Assembly: GCF_009792295.1 (NCBI RefSeq)
Contig: NZ_CP039934.1
Span: 3,058,501 to 3,122,500 of the forward strand
Source: Myroides fluvii
GTDB lineage: Bacteria; Bacteroidota; Bacteroidia; Flavobacteriales; Flavobacteriaceae
Direction of reading: 5' to 3'
DNA length: 64,000 nucleotides
Both the position numbers and the translations under genes were made by a program. Shown piece by piece: positions 41,558-51,041 of the stretch. The notes under the pieces are model-generated. The model saw only the letters and a program-made list of their open reading frames with translations. It ran no database searches and was not told the DNA's origin. Each line of letters opens with the position of its first letter. Positions within the stretch are counted from its first letter, which is position 1.

Positions 41558-42313
41558 TTAGTCTTGCTGAAATCGCTTAGACCATATTTTGTATGCCTTT
41601 TCGGCTTGTAGAACTAACATTTCATGTCCATTTTTGATGGTTGCACCTTGTTGTTCAGCTAAATGTAGAAAAGTCGTTTTCTCTGGATTGTAAATTAAGT
41701 CATACACCAAATGTTCAGCAGTTAAGTCATGGTAGGGGATAGCTGGTTTTTCAGCTACGTTTGGATATGTGCCTAGGGGAGTTGTGTTGATGATCAGGGT
41801 GTATTGCTTTATTATTTCAGAAGTCAATTCCTCATAGGTAAATTCATTATCTTGTTTGGTTCGACTGACAAATTTATACGATAGCCCCAATTTACTTAAG
41901 GCATATTCAATCGCTTTACTTGCCCCTCCTGTACCTAAAATTAAAGCCTGGGTATGGTGTTTTTTTACCAACGGCTTAAGGGAGTGATAAAAGCCATACC
42001 AATCTGTATTGTATCCTTTGAGCTTGTTTTTTTTCGTAATTCGAATCGTGTTTACCGCGCCAATAGCGATCGCTTTTTTAGATAAGCTATCTAAATAGGG
42101 GATAATTGCCTGTTTGTAGGGAATGGTAACATTGAGTCCCTTTAGGTTGTCAAAGCGCTCTAAAACGTCGTTAAACTCGCTAATTTTCGCCAAGTCAAAG
42201 TTGCTATAATCGCTATCCGTGAGATGCAATTGTTTGAATTTATCTGTAAAGTAATTTTTTGAAAAGGAATAAGCGATATCTTTTCCAATTAATCCGTATT
42301 GTTTCTTGATCAT
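41558..42313 (-). CDS. aroE: shikimate dehydrogenase (251 aa)
   Basis: Family signatures: DIAYSFSKNYFTDKF near the start, LNVTIPYKQAIIPY with the catalytic Lys, VNTIRITKKNKLKGYNTDWY with the shikimate-binding Asn/Thr/Asp, GTGGASKAIEYAL NADP motif and NTTPLGTYP. Reduces 3-dehydroshikimate to shikimate in aromatic amino-acid synthesis. It belongs to a five-gene minus-strand run; aroC lies about 12 kb away. Confidence 0.92.
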   Translation of the reverse strand: MIKKQYGLIGKDIAYSFSKNYFTDKFKQLHLTDSDYSNFDLAKISEFNDVLERFDNLKGLNVTIPYKQAIIPYLDSLSKKAIAIGAVNTIRITKKNKLKGYNTDWYGFYHSLKPLVKKHHTQALILGTGGASKAIEYALSKLGLSYKFVSRTKQDNEFTYEELTSEIIKQYTLIINTTPLGTYPNVAEKPAIPYHDLTAEHLVYDLIYNPEKTTFLHLAEQQGATIKNGHEMLVLQAEKAYKIWSKRFQQD

Positions 42314-42365
42314 AGCATGGATATTAAAATGAAACAGCTATTCAATGGAATGAATAGCTATTTGC

Positions 42366-43763
42366 TTATGAGGGGTGATTCTTTATGGCTTGTTGTAAGA
42401 TGGGATTCTCCCATTGTGCGGGGAATAAGGACGCAATGATAGACACTTTGTCAAAATCCGCAGCAAATCCTTTTTCCAACCAAACTAGCGCTTCTTCGCT
42501 TTGATGAGAAGCCAAGTGATACACGGCTAAACGATAGTAAATCTCCACGGCATGAGGATGTGTTTCTTCGATTTGCAACAATTTATCTATGGCGCTGTCA
42601 TATTCTTCTAATAGATAGAGTATATCAGCCCAATCCATCCAGTAATCCAGGATGTATTCTCCTAGTTCCGTGGCTTTTCGATAACCAACTTCAGCTTCTT
42701 TAAACTGCAGTAAATTGCGGTTTAACACGGCATATCTAATCCAGTATCTTTCGTTTAGCTCATCAATATTAATGGCTTTTTGAAGCGTAACCAAGGCTTT
42801 GTCAAATTGACTTTCTTTGATGTATATATCCGTTAAGGCAATCCATCCTTTGTCCAACATAGGGTCTTCGTGTACCGTTTTTTTGTAGTACTGAATAGCT
42901 AATGGGAAGTTGTTTAACGCTTCATAGCAAATGCCAATACGCAACAATACATAAGAAGAAGGAGCGTCTAACTCAAGCGTAATCATGTAATTATCAATTG
43001 CTTCCTGGTATTGGTTTAGCTTTTCTAATGATTTTCCTTTTTCTAGATATGCACCTAAGAATTGCTCGTCAATTAACGTGGCATAGTTAAAGGCCCAAAC
43101 GGCTTTTTCGTAATTCTTTTGTGCGTAATATTGTCTTCCCAATTGATGCCATGCAATCTCACTATAGGGATTCTTATCAATAAAGGAATTCAAATAGGTA
43201 ATAGCCTCTTCATTTTCATTTAAGAAATCAAAGCAATAGATGATGTTGTAAAGAGTAGATTGATCTTCGTCGTCGTTTTCTAAACACTGAATAAAGCTTT
43301 GTTTAGCCTTTTCGATTTCGTCAATAAACAAAAATTCCATACCTAAAAGCGAATAGATATCTGCTAAATCTTCTGTGATGGTCAACGCTTTTTCTAGGGC
43401 TTTGATGGCCTCTATGTGGTTGCCTTTCTTGGAGCAAATACTCGCTCGGTGAATGTAAACTTCGTCGTTGTGAGGTTCTACATGTTCTATTTCGTCAAGC
43501 AGTCGATCGGCTGCTTCTAATTTATTTTGAAAAATTAATATTTCTACTTCCACAAGCTTTAAGCCAATAGAGGTAGGGTGTTGGTCCAAAGCTAATTTTA
43601 GTGCTTTTTTGGCCAAGTTAATCTTACCTGAATCCAGGTAATGAAGTATGATATTCTCAAACTCTTCCGAATCAAAAAACAAGATCTTATTTGTCTTGAG
43701 CATTGACTCAAAACGAGCTAGTGATAAGTTGTTTTCTTCTTCTTCGTTTTTATTGAAATCCAT
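42366..43763 (-). CDS. tetratricopeptide-repeat protein (465 aa)
   Basis: More than eight TPR units of 34 residues, e.g. IYSLLGMEFLFIDEIEKAKQ, AWHQLGRQYYAQKNYEKAVW and VLLRIGICYEALNNFPLAIQ. No signal peptide or enzyme domain; cytoplasmic scaffold or adaptor. It lies 52 bp before aroE and 29 bp after the aminotransferase gene, in the same operon. Partner unknown. Confidence 0.88.
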   Translation of the reverse strand: MDFNKNEEEENNLSLARFESMLKTNKILFFDSEEFENIILHYLDSGKINLAKKALKLALDQHPTSIGLKLVEVEILIFQNKLEAADRLLDEIEHVEPHNDEVYIHRASICSKKGNHIEAIKALEKALTITEDLADIYSLLGMEFLFIDEIEKAKQSFIQCLENDDEDQSTLYNIIYCFDFLNENEEAITYLNSFIDKNPYSEIAWHQLGRQYYAQKNYEKAVWAFNYATLIDEQFLGAYLEKGKSLEKLNQYQEAIDNYMITLELDAPSSYVLLRIGICYEALNNFPLAIQYYKKTVHEDPMLDKGWIALTDIYIKESQFDKALVTLQKAINIDELNERYWIRYAVLNRNLLQFKEAEVGYRKATELGEYILDYWMDWADILYLLEEYDSAIDKLLQIEETHPHAVEIYYRLAVYHLASHQSEEALVWLEKGFAADFDKVSIIASLFPAQWENPILQQAIKNHPS

Positions 43764-43792
43764 TGCCTTTTATTAGTGCGTTAATGAAAAAG

Positions 43793-44986
43793 TTATAAGC
43801 CTAACTCTTTTTGAACCTCATCTAAAGCTTCTAGAATCATCGCACATCCTTCTTTTATTTCCGTTTCGCTAACGGTTAACGGTGGGGTGATGCGAATTGC
43901 TTTTCCTTCGAAAAGGAGCCAGAACAAAATTAGTCCTTTTTCTTGACATTTTAAGATTACGCGGTTGGTAATCTCACTGCTCAATGTCATGGGAGCAATC
44001 ATTAATCCTCTTCCTCTAATTTCTGTAATCAATGGGTGAACAAGTAGGCTTCTAAATAGTTTTTCTTTTTCCAATGTTTGTTTCATCAGGTCTGTTTCTA
44101 CGAGTTCTTTTAGCGTAGCTAAACTCGCAGCAGCAATTACAGGATGTCCTCCAAAGGTTGTGATATGGCCAAATTTGGGATTGTCGTAGAGTAAGTCCAT
44201 GTGTGCATCACTAGCAGTGAAGGCTCCGCAGGGCATTCCTCCAGCCATCCCTTTCCCCATGACAATTACGTCGGGAACAACATCGTAGTTCTGGAAGCCA
44301 AATAGTGTTCCTGTACGACCAAATCCCGGTTGAATTTCATCGACAATCATCAAAGCACCTACTTCGTCACATCGCTTTCTCACTTTCGTTAAGAAACCGT
44401 CAAAGGGCTCAACAAATCCAGCTCCTCCTTGTATCGTTTCTAAAATGATTCCCGCTGTGCGTGTTGTGATTTTATCTAAATCTTCTACGCTGTTGAAATG
44501 AATGAAATCTACATCGGGTAGGAGCGGGCGGAAGGCTCTTTTGCGATCCTCAAATCCCATAACGCTCATTGATCCCATCGTGTTTCCGTGATAGGCGTTG
44601 AAGCACGAAATTAATTGACTTCTTCCTGTTACGCGTTTGGCTAATTTTAATGCTCCTTCAGTAGCCTCTGTTCCAGAGTTGACCAAATAAGTTTTAGTTA
44701 AAGGTGCAGGAATATTTTCTGCTAAAATCTTACAAAATTCTACCGCAGGATCTTGAATGTATTCTCCGTAAACCATGACGTGTGAATACTTGTCTAACTG
44801 ATCTTTAATCGCGTTGTTGACTTTTGGGTGTTGATGCCCCAATGTACATGCAGAAACCCCTGCTACGAAATCTAAATAGGCTTTTCCGTTTTTGTCGTAT
44901 ATGTAGGATCCTTTGGCGTGGGAAATTTCCATCGCTAAAGGATTAGGTGAGGTTTGTGCTTGATATTTAAAAAAATCTTCTTTCAT
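43793..44986 (-). CDS. class-III pyridoxal-phosphate aminotransferase (397 aa)
   Basis: Fold-type I class III enzyme (acetylornithine/ornithine/GABA group): YLDFVAGVSACTLGHQHPKV, NSGTEATEGALKLAK, CFNAYHGNTMGSMSV, VDEIQPGFGRTGTLFGFQ and the PLP lysine in VMGKGMAGGMPCGAF. I start at ATG 44986, which begins just after the OstA stop codon; a longer frame overlaps that gene. Substrate not determined from sequence. Confidence 0.87.
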   Translation of the reverse strand: MKEDFFKYQAQTSPNPLAMEISHAKGSYIYDKNGKAYLDFVAGVSACTLGHQHPKVNNAIKDQLDKYSHVMVYGEYIQDPAVEFCKILAENIPAPLTKTYLVNSGTEATEGALKLAKRVTGRSQLISCFNAYHGNTMGSMSVMGFEDRKRAFRPLLPDVDFIHFNSVEDLDKITTRTAGIILETIQGGAGFVEPFDGFLTKVRKRCDEVGALMIVDEIQPGFGRTGTLFGFQNYDVVPDVIVMGKGMAGGMPCGAFTASDAHMDLLYDNPKFGHITTFGGHPVIAAASLATLKELVETDLMKQTLEKEKLFRSLLVHPLITEIRGRGLMIAPMTLSSEITNRVILKCQEKGLILFWLLFEGKAIRITPPLTVSETEIKEGCAMILEALDEVQKELGL

Positions 44987-44987
44987 T

Positions 44988-46637
44988 TTATTTAGAGGCT
45001 TTTTTCTCTTTTGTTGATTGAGGCTCAATCACTGGATTTAAAGTTTCCTTTTGAATCTCCATTGGGTCTTCTGCCTCTTTTTGTTTCTGTTCTCGTTCTT
45101 CTTTTTTGTCTGCTTCATCCTGAATTTCCTCATCGCTGAAGATTTCCGCTAGGGAATTAATCTTTTCATCCCCCCGCCAAAGGAAATCTTTGAGGTATCG
45201 CGCATTCTCTGGTAGCATACTATCAGGGTAAAGCTGACTCTCTGGTGCAACAAATAGCGTTACACTGCTAATCTCATTGTCGCTAAAACCGACGTTGATA
45301 TGGCTGCAAATTCCTTTGTCTATCCCAATAAATTCATTTTTCTCATTGTAGGCATAATAAATCATCTCCGCATTCTTGATTAAATCAAGTTCGCTGAGCT
45401 TGTTGTCTACGAATTTTCCATAGAGATTCACTCCCTTTACTTGGTTGTATCCCGTTCCTATGGTGTCTTTTTCAATGATAAATGCATTGTTGAGTACCTT
45501 GAGTGAATCCATCTGATTCGTTTGTAAGTTACTGATCAAGTGCATGATGTCTCCTGTTACTTGACTATCGCCATTCCATAAAACAGGACGTCGAATCATT
45601 TGCGTTAAGCCAAGTTTTTCACTCCAGTGAATGGAATCCGCCTTACCGCTCATGCTATCTCGAAAGATGCGGGCGTCGTGAAAACCGCGAATTACACGAT
45701 CTTTTTCAGGACCAGTAAGTACAATGCGCTTGGCGTGAAAATAGACCGAATCTCCTTCTTCTGTCAGCATGCTAACTAAGGCCTTTTGCGTAACAAACAT
45801 CGAGTCTTTTAATTTGTAAAGCTCGGCATAATGTCCCGTTATTTTTGATTTGTTGATCGTATCAGTAATGCGGACGTGATTTGTAGCAGAGGCAAATTCA
45901 TTGCGCTTGTTGTAATAAATCGAATCGCCTTCGATCTTCCGTTGATCATACCATATATAAGAATTCTTGACCATTTTACCCAAGTCGCGCTTGACGTCGT
46001 AATAGCCATTCTCCGTATAGATATAATCGTCTTTGTTGGTAATCGTTGACGGACCAAATACATAGGCATGCTCAGGCACCTCGTAAAAGTCCAAGTGATT
46101 GGACTTAACAATTGTTCCCTGCGTGGTTGTGATGGTAACTGCCGTGAAAAACTGAAATTTCTTCTCCGTTAACAAGTATTTTCCCGATTTACTCTTCAAT
46201 ATATTCCCTTTGTTTACAATAGTTCCAGGGGTATTGTAGTAAATCAAATTTTCGTTGCGGTTAAAACGAAGTGTATCTGTTTCAAGTGTTGAATCTGGAG
46301 AACGTACAATGACATCTCCTTCTGCATAAGCAAAACCATTAATGGCATTGTATTCAGCGTATTTACTGTCTAAAAACAACGTATCCCCTTGATTCATTCT
46401 CACATCACCCAAAAGTTTGATGTAATTCTCTTTCTCAAAGTAATAGGCTTTGTTGCAATTGAGTATAATTCCGTTGTGCTCAGCGGTGATATTTCCCCTT
46501 AACAAGGTCGCATCGGGTAATTCAGCCTGATTGCGATCGGATAGATCCGCATGGTGAATGATAATCTTGTTCTTATCTTGACTAAAACTAGGAATGCTAA
46601 TTAACGTAAATAGGATAAAGAAGTATACTGTTCTCAA
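44988..46637 (-). CDS. OstA/LptA-like organic-solvent-tolerance protein (549 aa)
   Basis: An export signal RTVYFFILFTLISIPSFSQ precedes beta-rich OstA/LptA repeats (LRGNITAEHNGIILNCNKAY, YFEKENYIKLLGDVRMNQGD, FAYAEGDVIVRSPD). The C-terminal tail is a charged Glu/Lys coiled stretch. Such proteins are tied to LPS transport to the outer membrane. I choose the TTG at 46637, because the frame upstream (ATG at 46736) adds a non-signal polar segment and TAAATTTG (46653-46660) is a plausible -7 element. The ATG start cannot be excluded. Confidence 0.75.
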   Translation of the reverse strand: MRTVYFFILFTLISIPSFSQDKNKIIIHHADLSDRNQAELPDATLLRGNITAEHNGIILNCNKAYYFEKENYIKLLGDVRMNQGDTLFLDSKYAEYNAINGFAYAEGDVIVRSPDSTLETDTLRFNRNENLIYYNTPGTIVNKGNILKSKSGKYLLTEKKFQFFTAVTITTTQGTIVKSNHLDFYEVPEHAYVFGPSTITNKDDYIYTENGYYDVKRDLGKMVKNSYIWYDQRKIEGDSIYYNKRNEFASATNHVRITDTINKSKITGHYAELYKLKDSMFVTQKALVSMLTEEGDSVYFHAKRIVLTGPEKDRVIRGFHDARIFRDSMSGKADSIHWSEKLGLTQMIRRPVLWNGDSQVTGDIMHLISNLQTNQMDSLKVLNNAFIIEKDTIGTGYNQVKGVNLYGKFVDNKLSELDLIKNAEMIYYAYNEKNEFIGIDKGICSHINVGFSDNEISSVTLFVAPESQLYPDSMLPENARYLKDFLWRGDEKINSLAEIFSDEEIQDEADKKEEREQKQKEAEDPMEIQKETLNPVIEPQSTKEKKASK

Positions 46638-46987
46638 GTCTATATTTTTTTTCAAATTTAAACAAAATATGCGAAGTTTAATTTGAGTTGGGAATAATTT
46701 AATTCGCTGTGGATTGGCACTTACTTGATCGTTCAAGATGAGGGAGAAGGCTTTTTGTTTCTTGTTTGGGTTAAAAGGAGTGACGCTTTTTCTTTCGGCC
46801 TATGAATTTGTGCTTAGAAAAAATAGTTGTCAAGAGTTTTTAGAGGATGGCAGGGAGGCAGAAGGGTAAAGGCGGAGGCAGTACACTTTCAATAGGAATA
46901 GGGCGCATGAAAAAGAGCACATGACAGGATGAATGCTCTTCAATGAGAAAAATCGATTCATACCCCATTATCATCTAACCCCGTCAA

Positions 46988-48802
46988 CTAATTGATCGAA
47001 AGCGACTTTAAGTTATTGCGATAAGCTTCTAACATATCGGCCTTTAAGATATACCCAAAATAGGCTTTGTCTTTTTGTACCAGTAAGAAGTCGGATTTTT
47101 TCAGGTCAAAGCGATTGATAATGTGTTTGGTGCTATCGTCATAAGAAACGGTGATGGGTTGTTCAATTAAATCAGTAATTGGGGTGAATTTAGTTTGGAA
47201 GGTACTAAAGACAATAGGACGCACATGATTGAGGTTAATCACGCCAACGAGCGTTTGATTTTCGTCTACAACTGGAATAAACTCCTGTTGCGTTTGAGTA
47301 AAAATGGTTACGGCATCTTGTGTTGTTTGTGTCGATTTTAATAGGTGAATATCATTGCGAATAAAATCGTGTGCATTGATGGTCGAAAGGATGTTAGCAT
47401 CTTTATCGGAAGTGAAAACCATACCTGTTTCGGCGATCGATTTAATATCCATCGAGTATTTTTCCATGTGTTTGGCAATAGCAAAACTGATGGATGACAC
47501 AATTAAAAGCGGAACCATTAAACCATATCCTCCTGTAATTTCTGCAATCAAGAAGATACCAGTTAAAGGTGCGTGAAACAAACCACTGATGACTCCTGCC
47601 ATACCAACGACAGTAAAATTGTGAATCGGTATCTCTTTTACTCCTAAGAGGGACAAGAATTTAGCGACTGTAAACCCGAGGTAAGAGCCAACAAATAGAG
47701 ACGGGGCAAAGTTTCCTCCGTTTCCTCCACTTCCCATAGTTAATCCAGCAGCAAAGGTTTTAACTAAGGCCGCACCAGCTACAAAGAGAAGAAGAACCCA
47801 TTCATTGGTAGAGAAATTTTTGAGTAAGGTATTATGGAGAATCGTTTCCGGATTATCTCCTGCAAGTATTTTGATGCTTTCATATCCCTCTCCAAAGAGC
47901 GTAGGAAAGAGGAAAATTAAAACCGCTAACATCGTTGCGCCAATAAGGGCTTTTTTGTAGGCGTGATTGGTAAATTTGGAAATATAAGCTTCCGTTTTTC
48001 GAAACATACGCGCATGGTAAACGCAGAATAATCCTGCAAGAATACCCAAAATAATGTAGTAACCCGTATTAAACGTATCAAATACTAACTGTTTCTTAAA
48101 GGAAAGTAAGATATCTTCTTTGATAATTAGATCTGTAACAATAGTTCCCGTTGCTGAGGCAATCATAATGGGAATAAATGCCGAAACCGCAATATCAGCC
48201 AGCACAATTTCAATGGCAAAAAGTACACCAGCAATAGGAGCATTAAAAGCCGCAGAAATACCAGCAGCCACTCCACATCCTAGCAGTAGAATTCGATCTT
48301 TATAACTCAGTTTGTAATTTTGTGCAAAGTTTGATCCGAAAGCAGCTCCTGTAATGGCGATTGGCGACTCTAATCCCAATGATCCTCCCATGCCTACGGT
48401 TAGGGAGCTCGTGACAATCTGGGCGTACATTTGCTTTTTAGGCATGACTCCCGAACGCTTTGCTACAGCAATCATAATCTGATAGGTTCCTTTCTCAATA
48501 CTGCCATTTAAGAATTTTCGCACAACAAATACCGTGAGCAAAATACCAATAATGGGCAAAATACTATTGGTGTAAGGCAAATGAGAGATATTGTCAATAT
48601 AGGTAGCAAACTTGAATACAGCGTGAGCAAATGATTTTAGAATAGTCACGGCTATCGCACTAGAAGCACCTACTAAGACACAGGATAAATATAAAAATTG
48701 GCGATCCGAAAGAATCGATTTTAAAAAAAATAAAATCCCTTCTGCATACCGAAAGGTTTGCTTGCCGTAGAAGACAATACGTTTTTTATTCCAAATTTTC
48801 AT
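46988..48802 (-). CDS. CLC family chloride channel/transporter with CBS domains (604 aa)
   Basis: CLC core: GMGGSLGLESPIAITGAAFG holds the gating glutamate E145 in GLESP (GxExP), and GSGGNGGNFAPSLFVGSYLG forms the second Cl-binding loop. Residues about 470-600 hold two CBS domains (FIPVVDENQTLVGVINLNHV, DFLLVQKDKAYFGYILKADM) that often bind nucleotides. Inner membrane. Selects Cl- or F- or exchanges H+; which is not clear from this reading. Monocistronic. Confidence 0.92.
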   Translation of the reverse strand: MKIWNKKRIVFYGKQTFRYAEGILFFLKSILSDRQFLYLSCVLVGASSAIAVTILKSFAHAVFKFATYIDNISHLPYTNSILPIIGILLTVFVVRKFLNGSIEKGTYQIMIAVAKRSGVMPKKQMYAQIVTSSLTVGMGGSLGLESPIAITGAAFGSNFAQNYKLSYKDRILLLGCGVAAGISAAFNAPIAGVLFAIEIVLADIAVSAFIPIMIASATGTIVTDLIIKEDILLSFKKQLVFDTFNTGYYIILGILAGLFCVYHARMFRKTEAYISKFTNHAYKKALIGATMLAVLIFLFPTLFGEGYESIKILAGDNPETILHNTLLKNFSTNEWVLLLFVAGAALVKTFAAGLTMGSGGNGGNFAPSLFVGSYLGFTVAKFLSLLGVKEIPIHNFTVVGMAGVISGLFHAPLTGIFLIAEITGGYGLMVPLLIVSSISFAIAKHMEKYSMDIKSIAETGMVFTSDKDANILSTINAHDFIRNDIHLLKSTQTTQDAVTIFTQTQQEFIPVVDENQTLVGVINLNHVRPIVFSTFQTKFTPITDLIEQPITVSYDDSTKHIINRFDLKKSDFLLVQKDKAYFGYILKADMLEAYRNNLKSLSIN

Positions 48803-48872
48803 CTTGCAAAAATAGCCTAAATAGTCGATAAAAGCGATGCGGGTAGCAATATTTTTTTAGGCTAAAAATAGT

Positions 48873-49472
48873 TTAAATACTCGTGAAACGCGGCGTTTTT
48901 TGAACGAATGCAACGTATTCTTCTAATTCTTTGAAAAAATGAGTAAAATCGCGTTCTAGTACTTCGTAATGTTCTGCCAACTCCCGTGTAGCTTGAGTCA
49001 TTTTGGAAATGCCTTTTGTTCTGCGATCCATTTGTTGGAGAATATAACCCAATCCTTCTATTGTTTCATAACAAGTAAACCAGTTTTCTCGAATCATAAT
49101 GGATAAGAAGTTCTGAATTTTAGTAGGGAGCATATCAAAATTGACTTGTAGGGTATCGTAAAAATTTGCAGCATAGGTAGCTAAGGGAATCTCGTGATAG
49201 GCAGCCCAGTTCTTGGCGAGAAAATGATCGTAATACAGATCAATAATTACAGCAGCATAGTGGTTGTACACAGGAACCAATAACTTTTTATCTTTGCGCC
49301 AAATAGGGTGAGCATCTGTATAGGTGTCAATTTCTCGATGCAAGAGAATGCCGTGTTGAATACCTTTGGAAAATTCGAGATACTGCTTACCGCGAACGCT
49401 GTCTGCTATAAAATTTCCAATAGCTTTCTGCTCGTCTTGACCCGATAAATACACATGTGCTAAAAAATTCAT
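48873..49472 (-). CDS. ACP phosphodiesterase family protein, AcpH/DUF479 (199 aa)
   Basis: Characteristic start MNFLAHVYLSGQDEQKAIGN then FIADSVRGKQYLEFSKGIQH and the catalytic HREIDTYTDAHP. Members hydrolyse the phosphopantetheine from acyl carrier protein or related substrates. Length is typical. Divergent from glmM; the intergenic region holds the glmM promoter. Confidence 0.85.
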   Translation of the reverse strand: MNFLAHVYLSGQDEQKAIGNFIADSVRGKQYLEFSKGIQHGILLHREIDTYTDAHPIWRKDKKLLVPVYNHYAAVIIDLYYDHFLAKNWAAYHEIPLATYAANFYDTLQVNFDMLPTKIQNFLSIMIRENWFTCYETIEGLGYILQQMDRRTKGISKMTQATRELAEHYEVLERDFTHFFKELEEYVAFVQKTPRFTSI

Positions 49473-49540
49473 TTTATTACTTTAAAACCAAATTTACAAT
49501 TTTAGCTTAGTATTTGAAAGTATAAGCGATTGAATTGTTT

Positions 49541-49548
49541 TATATTTG
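49541..49548 (+). promoter_or_regulatory. glmM: -7 element of glmM
   Basis: TATATTTG matches TAnnTTTG. It ends 24 bp before the ATG at 49573 and overlaps the TTG at 49546, showing that the TTG is not the start. Confidence 0.5.
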
Positions 49549-49572
49549 TTGGTAAGAAAAAAAATTAAAGAT

Positions 49573-50961
49573 ATGACACTGATAAAATCAATTTCAGGAA
49601 TACGAGGAACAATAGGAGGAAAGGTAGGCTTTAATTTAACGCCTATTGACGCAGTTAAATTTGCTTCTGCTTACGGAACATTTTTAAAAAACAACAGCAG
49701 TAAAGAACAATTAAAAGTTGTTATTGGTCGTGATGCTCGTTTATCTGGGCCGATGATTCACAATTTAGTGATGCAAACCTTAGTGGGATTGGGAATTGAC
49801 GTGATTGATTTAGGCTTGTCTACAACGCCAACAGTTGAAGTGGCTGTGCCTATGGAAGGTGCGGATGGTGGAATTATTCTAACAGCTTCTCACAATCCGA
49901 AACAGTGGAATGCTTTAAAGTTATTAAATGATAAAGGAGAGTTCTTAAGTGGGGCTGAAGGTGAAATCATTTTGGACATTGCCGACCAAGATGCTTATGT
50001 TTTTGCAGAAGTAGATCGTTTAGGTAACATTACAGAAAGAAAGGATTACATGGATATTCACATCGAAGAAATTTTGAAATTGAAATTAGTCGATGTGGAG
50101 GCAATTAAAAAGCGCAAATTCAAAGTTGTCGTGGATGGCGTTAATTCTTCTGGGGGGATTATTATTCCTGCTTTATTGAGAAAATTAGGTGTGGATGTGG
50201 TAGAGTTATACTGTGATCCTACGGGACATTTTCCACACAACCCAGAGCCATTAAAAGAACATTTACAAGATATCTGTGAATTAGTGAAAAAAGAACAGGC
50301 TGATTTTGGTATTGTGGTTGATCCGGATGTAGATCGTTTGGCATTTATCTCGAATGATGGGGAAATGTTTGGCGAAGAATATACCTTGGTCGCTGTGGCA
50401 GATTACGTTTTGAGTAAAACACCTGGAAATACCGTTTCGAATTTATCTTCTTCACGTGCCTTAAGAGACGTGACAATCAATAGAGGAGGAAACTATCAAG
50501 CGGCAGCGGTAGGAGAGGTAAATGTTGTGGAGTTAATGAAAGCGACAAATGCTATCATTGGCGGTGAAGGAAATGGGGGGATTATCTATCCTGAGATTCA
50601 CTACGGACGCGATGCCTTGGTTGGGGTAGCTTTATTCTTGACGCATTTGGCTAATCAAACACTAACGGTGGCTGAATTAAGAGCAACGTATCCTCAGTAC
50701 TTTATGAGTAAAAATAAAATCGAATTGACACCGAAGTTGAATGTCGATATGATTTTAGAATTAATCGCTGAAAATTATAAAAATCAAGAAGTTAGCACAA
50801 TCGATGGAGTGAAAATTGACTTTCCAACGAGTTGGGTGCACTTGAGAAAATCAAATACAGAACCGATTATCCGTATTTATACAGAAGCACCATCCCAAGT
50901 GGAAGCAGATGATTTAGCAGCTCGTATGATGGAAGAATTACGCGTAATTGCGGGAATTTAA
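49573..50961 (+). CDS. glmM: phosphoglucosamine mutase (462 aa)
   Basis: Alpha-D-phosphohexomutase family: opening SISGIRGTIGG, the phosphoserine loop TASHNPKQWN, metal-binding VDPDVDRLAFISNDGE, the sugar-binding GEGNGGIIYPEIHYGRD and the phosphate-binding LRKSNTEPIIRIYTEAP. Converts glucosamine-6-phosphate to glucosamine-1-phosphate for cell-wall synthesis; a phosphomannomutase role is the usual alternative. I start at ATG 49573 because a TTG 27 bp upstream falls inside the -7 box. Confidence 0.9.
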   Translation: MTLIKSISGIRGTIGGKVGFNLTPIDAVKFASAYGTFLKNNSSKEQLKVVIGRDARLSGPMIHNLVMQTLVGLGIDVIDLGLSTTPTVEVAVPMEGADGGIILTASHNPKQWNALKLLNDKGEFLSGAEGEIILDIADQDAYVFAEVDRLGNITERKDYMDIHIEEILKLKLVDVEAIKKRKFKVVVDGVNSSGGIIIPALLRKLGVDVVELYCDPTGHFPHNPEPLKEHLQDICELVKKEQADFGIVVDPDVDRLAFISNDGEMFGEEYTLVAVADYVLSKTPGNTVSNLSSSRALRDVTINRGGNYQAAAVGEVNVVELMKATNAIIGGEGNGGIIYPEIHYGRDALVGVALFLTHLANQTLTVAELRATYPQYFMSKNKIELTPKLNVDMILELIAENYKNQEVSTIDGVKIDFPTSWVHLRKSNTEPIIRIYTEAPSQVEADDLAARMMEELRVIAGI

Positions 50962-50999
50962 TTCGAAAAAAGCATATTAATTAAATACAATATAAGCAT

Positions 51000-51036
51000 A
51001 AAAAAAGCGAAAGAATTTTCTTTCGCTTTTTTTATA
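51000..51036. terminator. bidirectional terminator
   Basis: AAAAAAGCGAAAGAA and TTCTTTCGCTTTTTT form a 15-bp stem with a short loop, flanked by A and T runs, between the convergent glmM and PNGase F genes. Confidence 0.88.
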
Positions 51037-51041
51037 TTTAT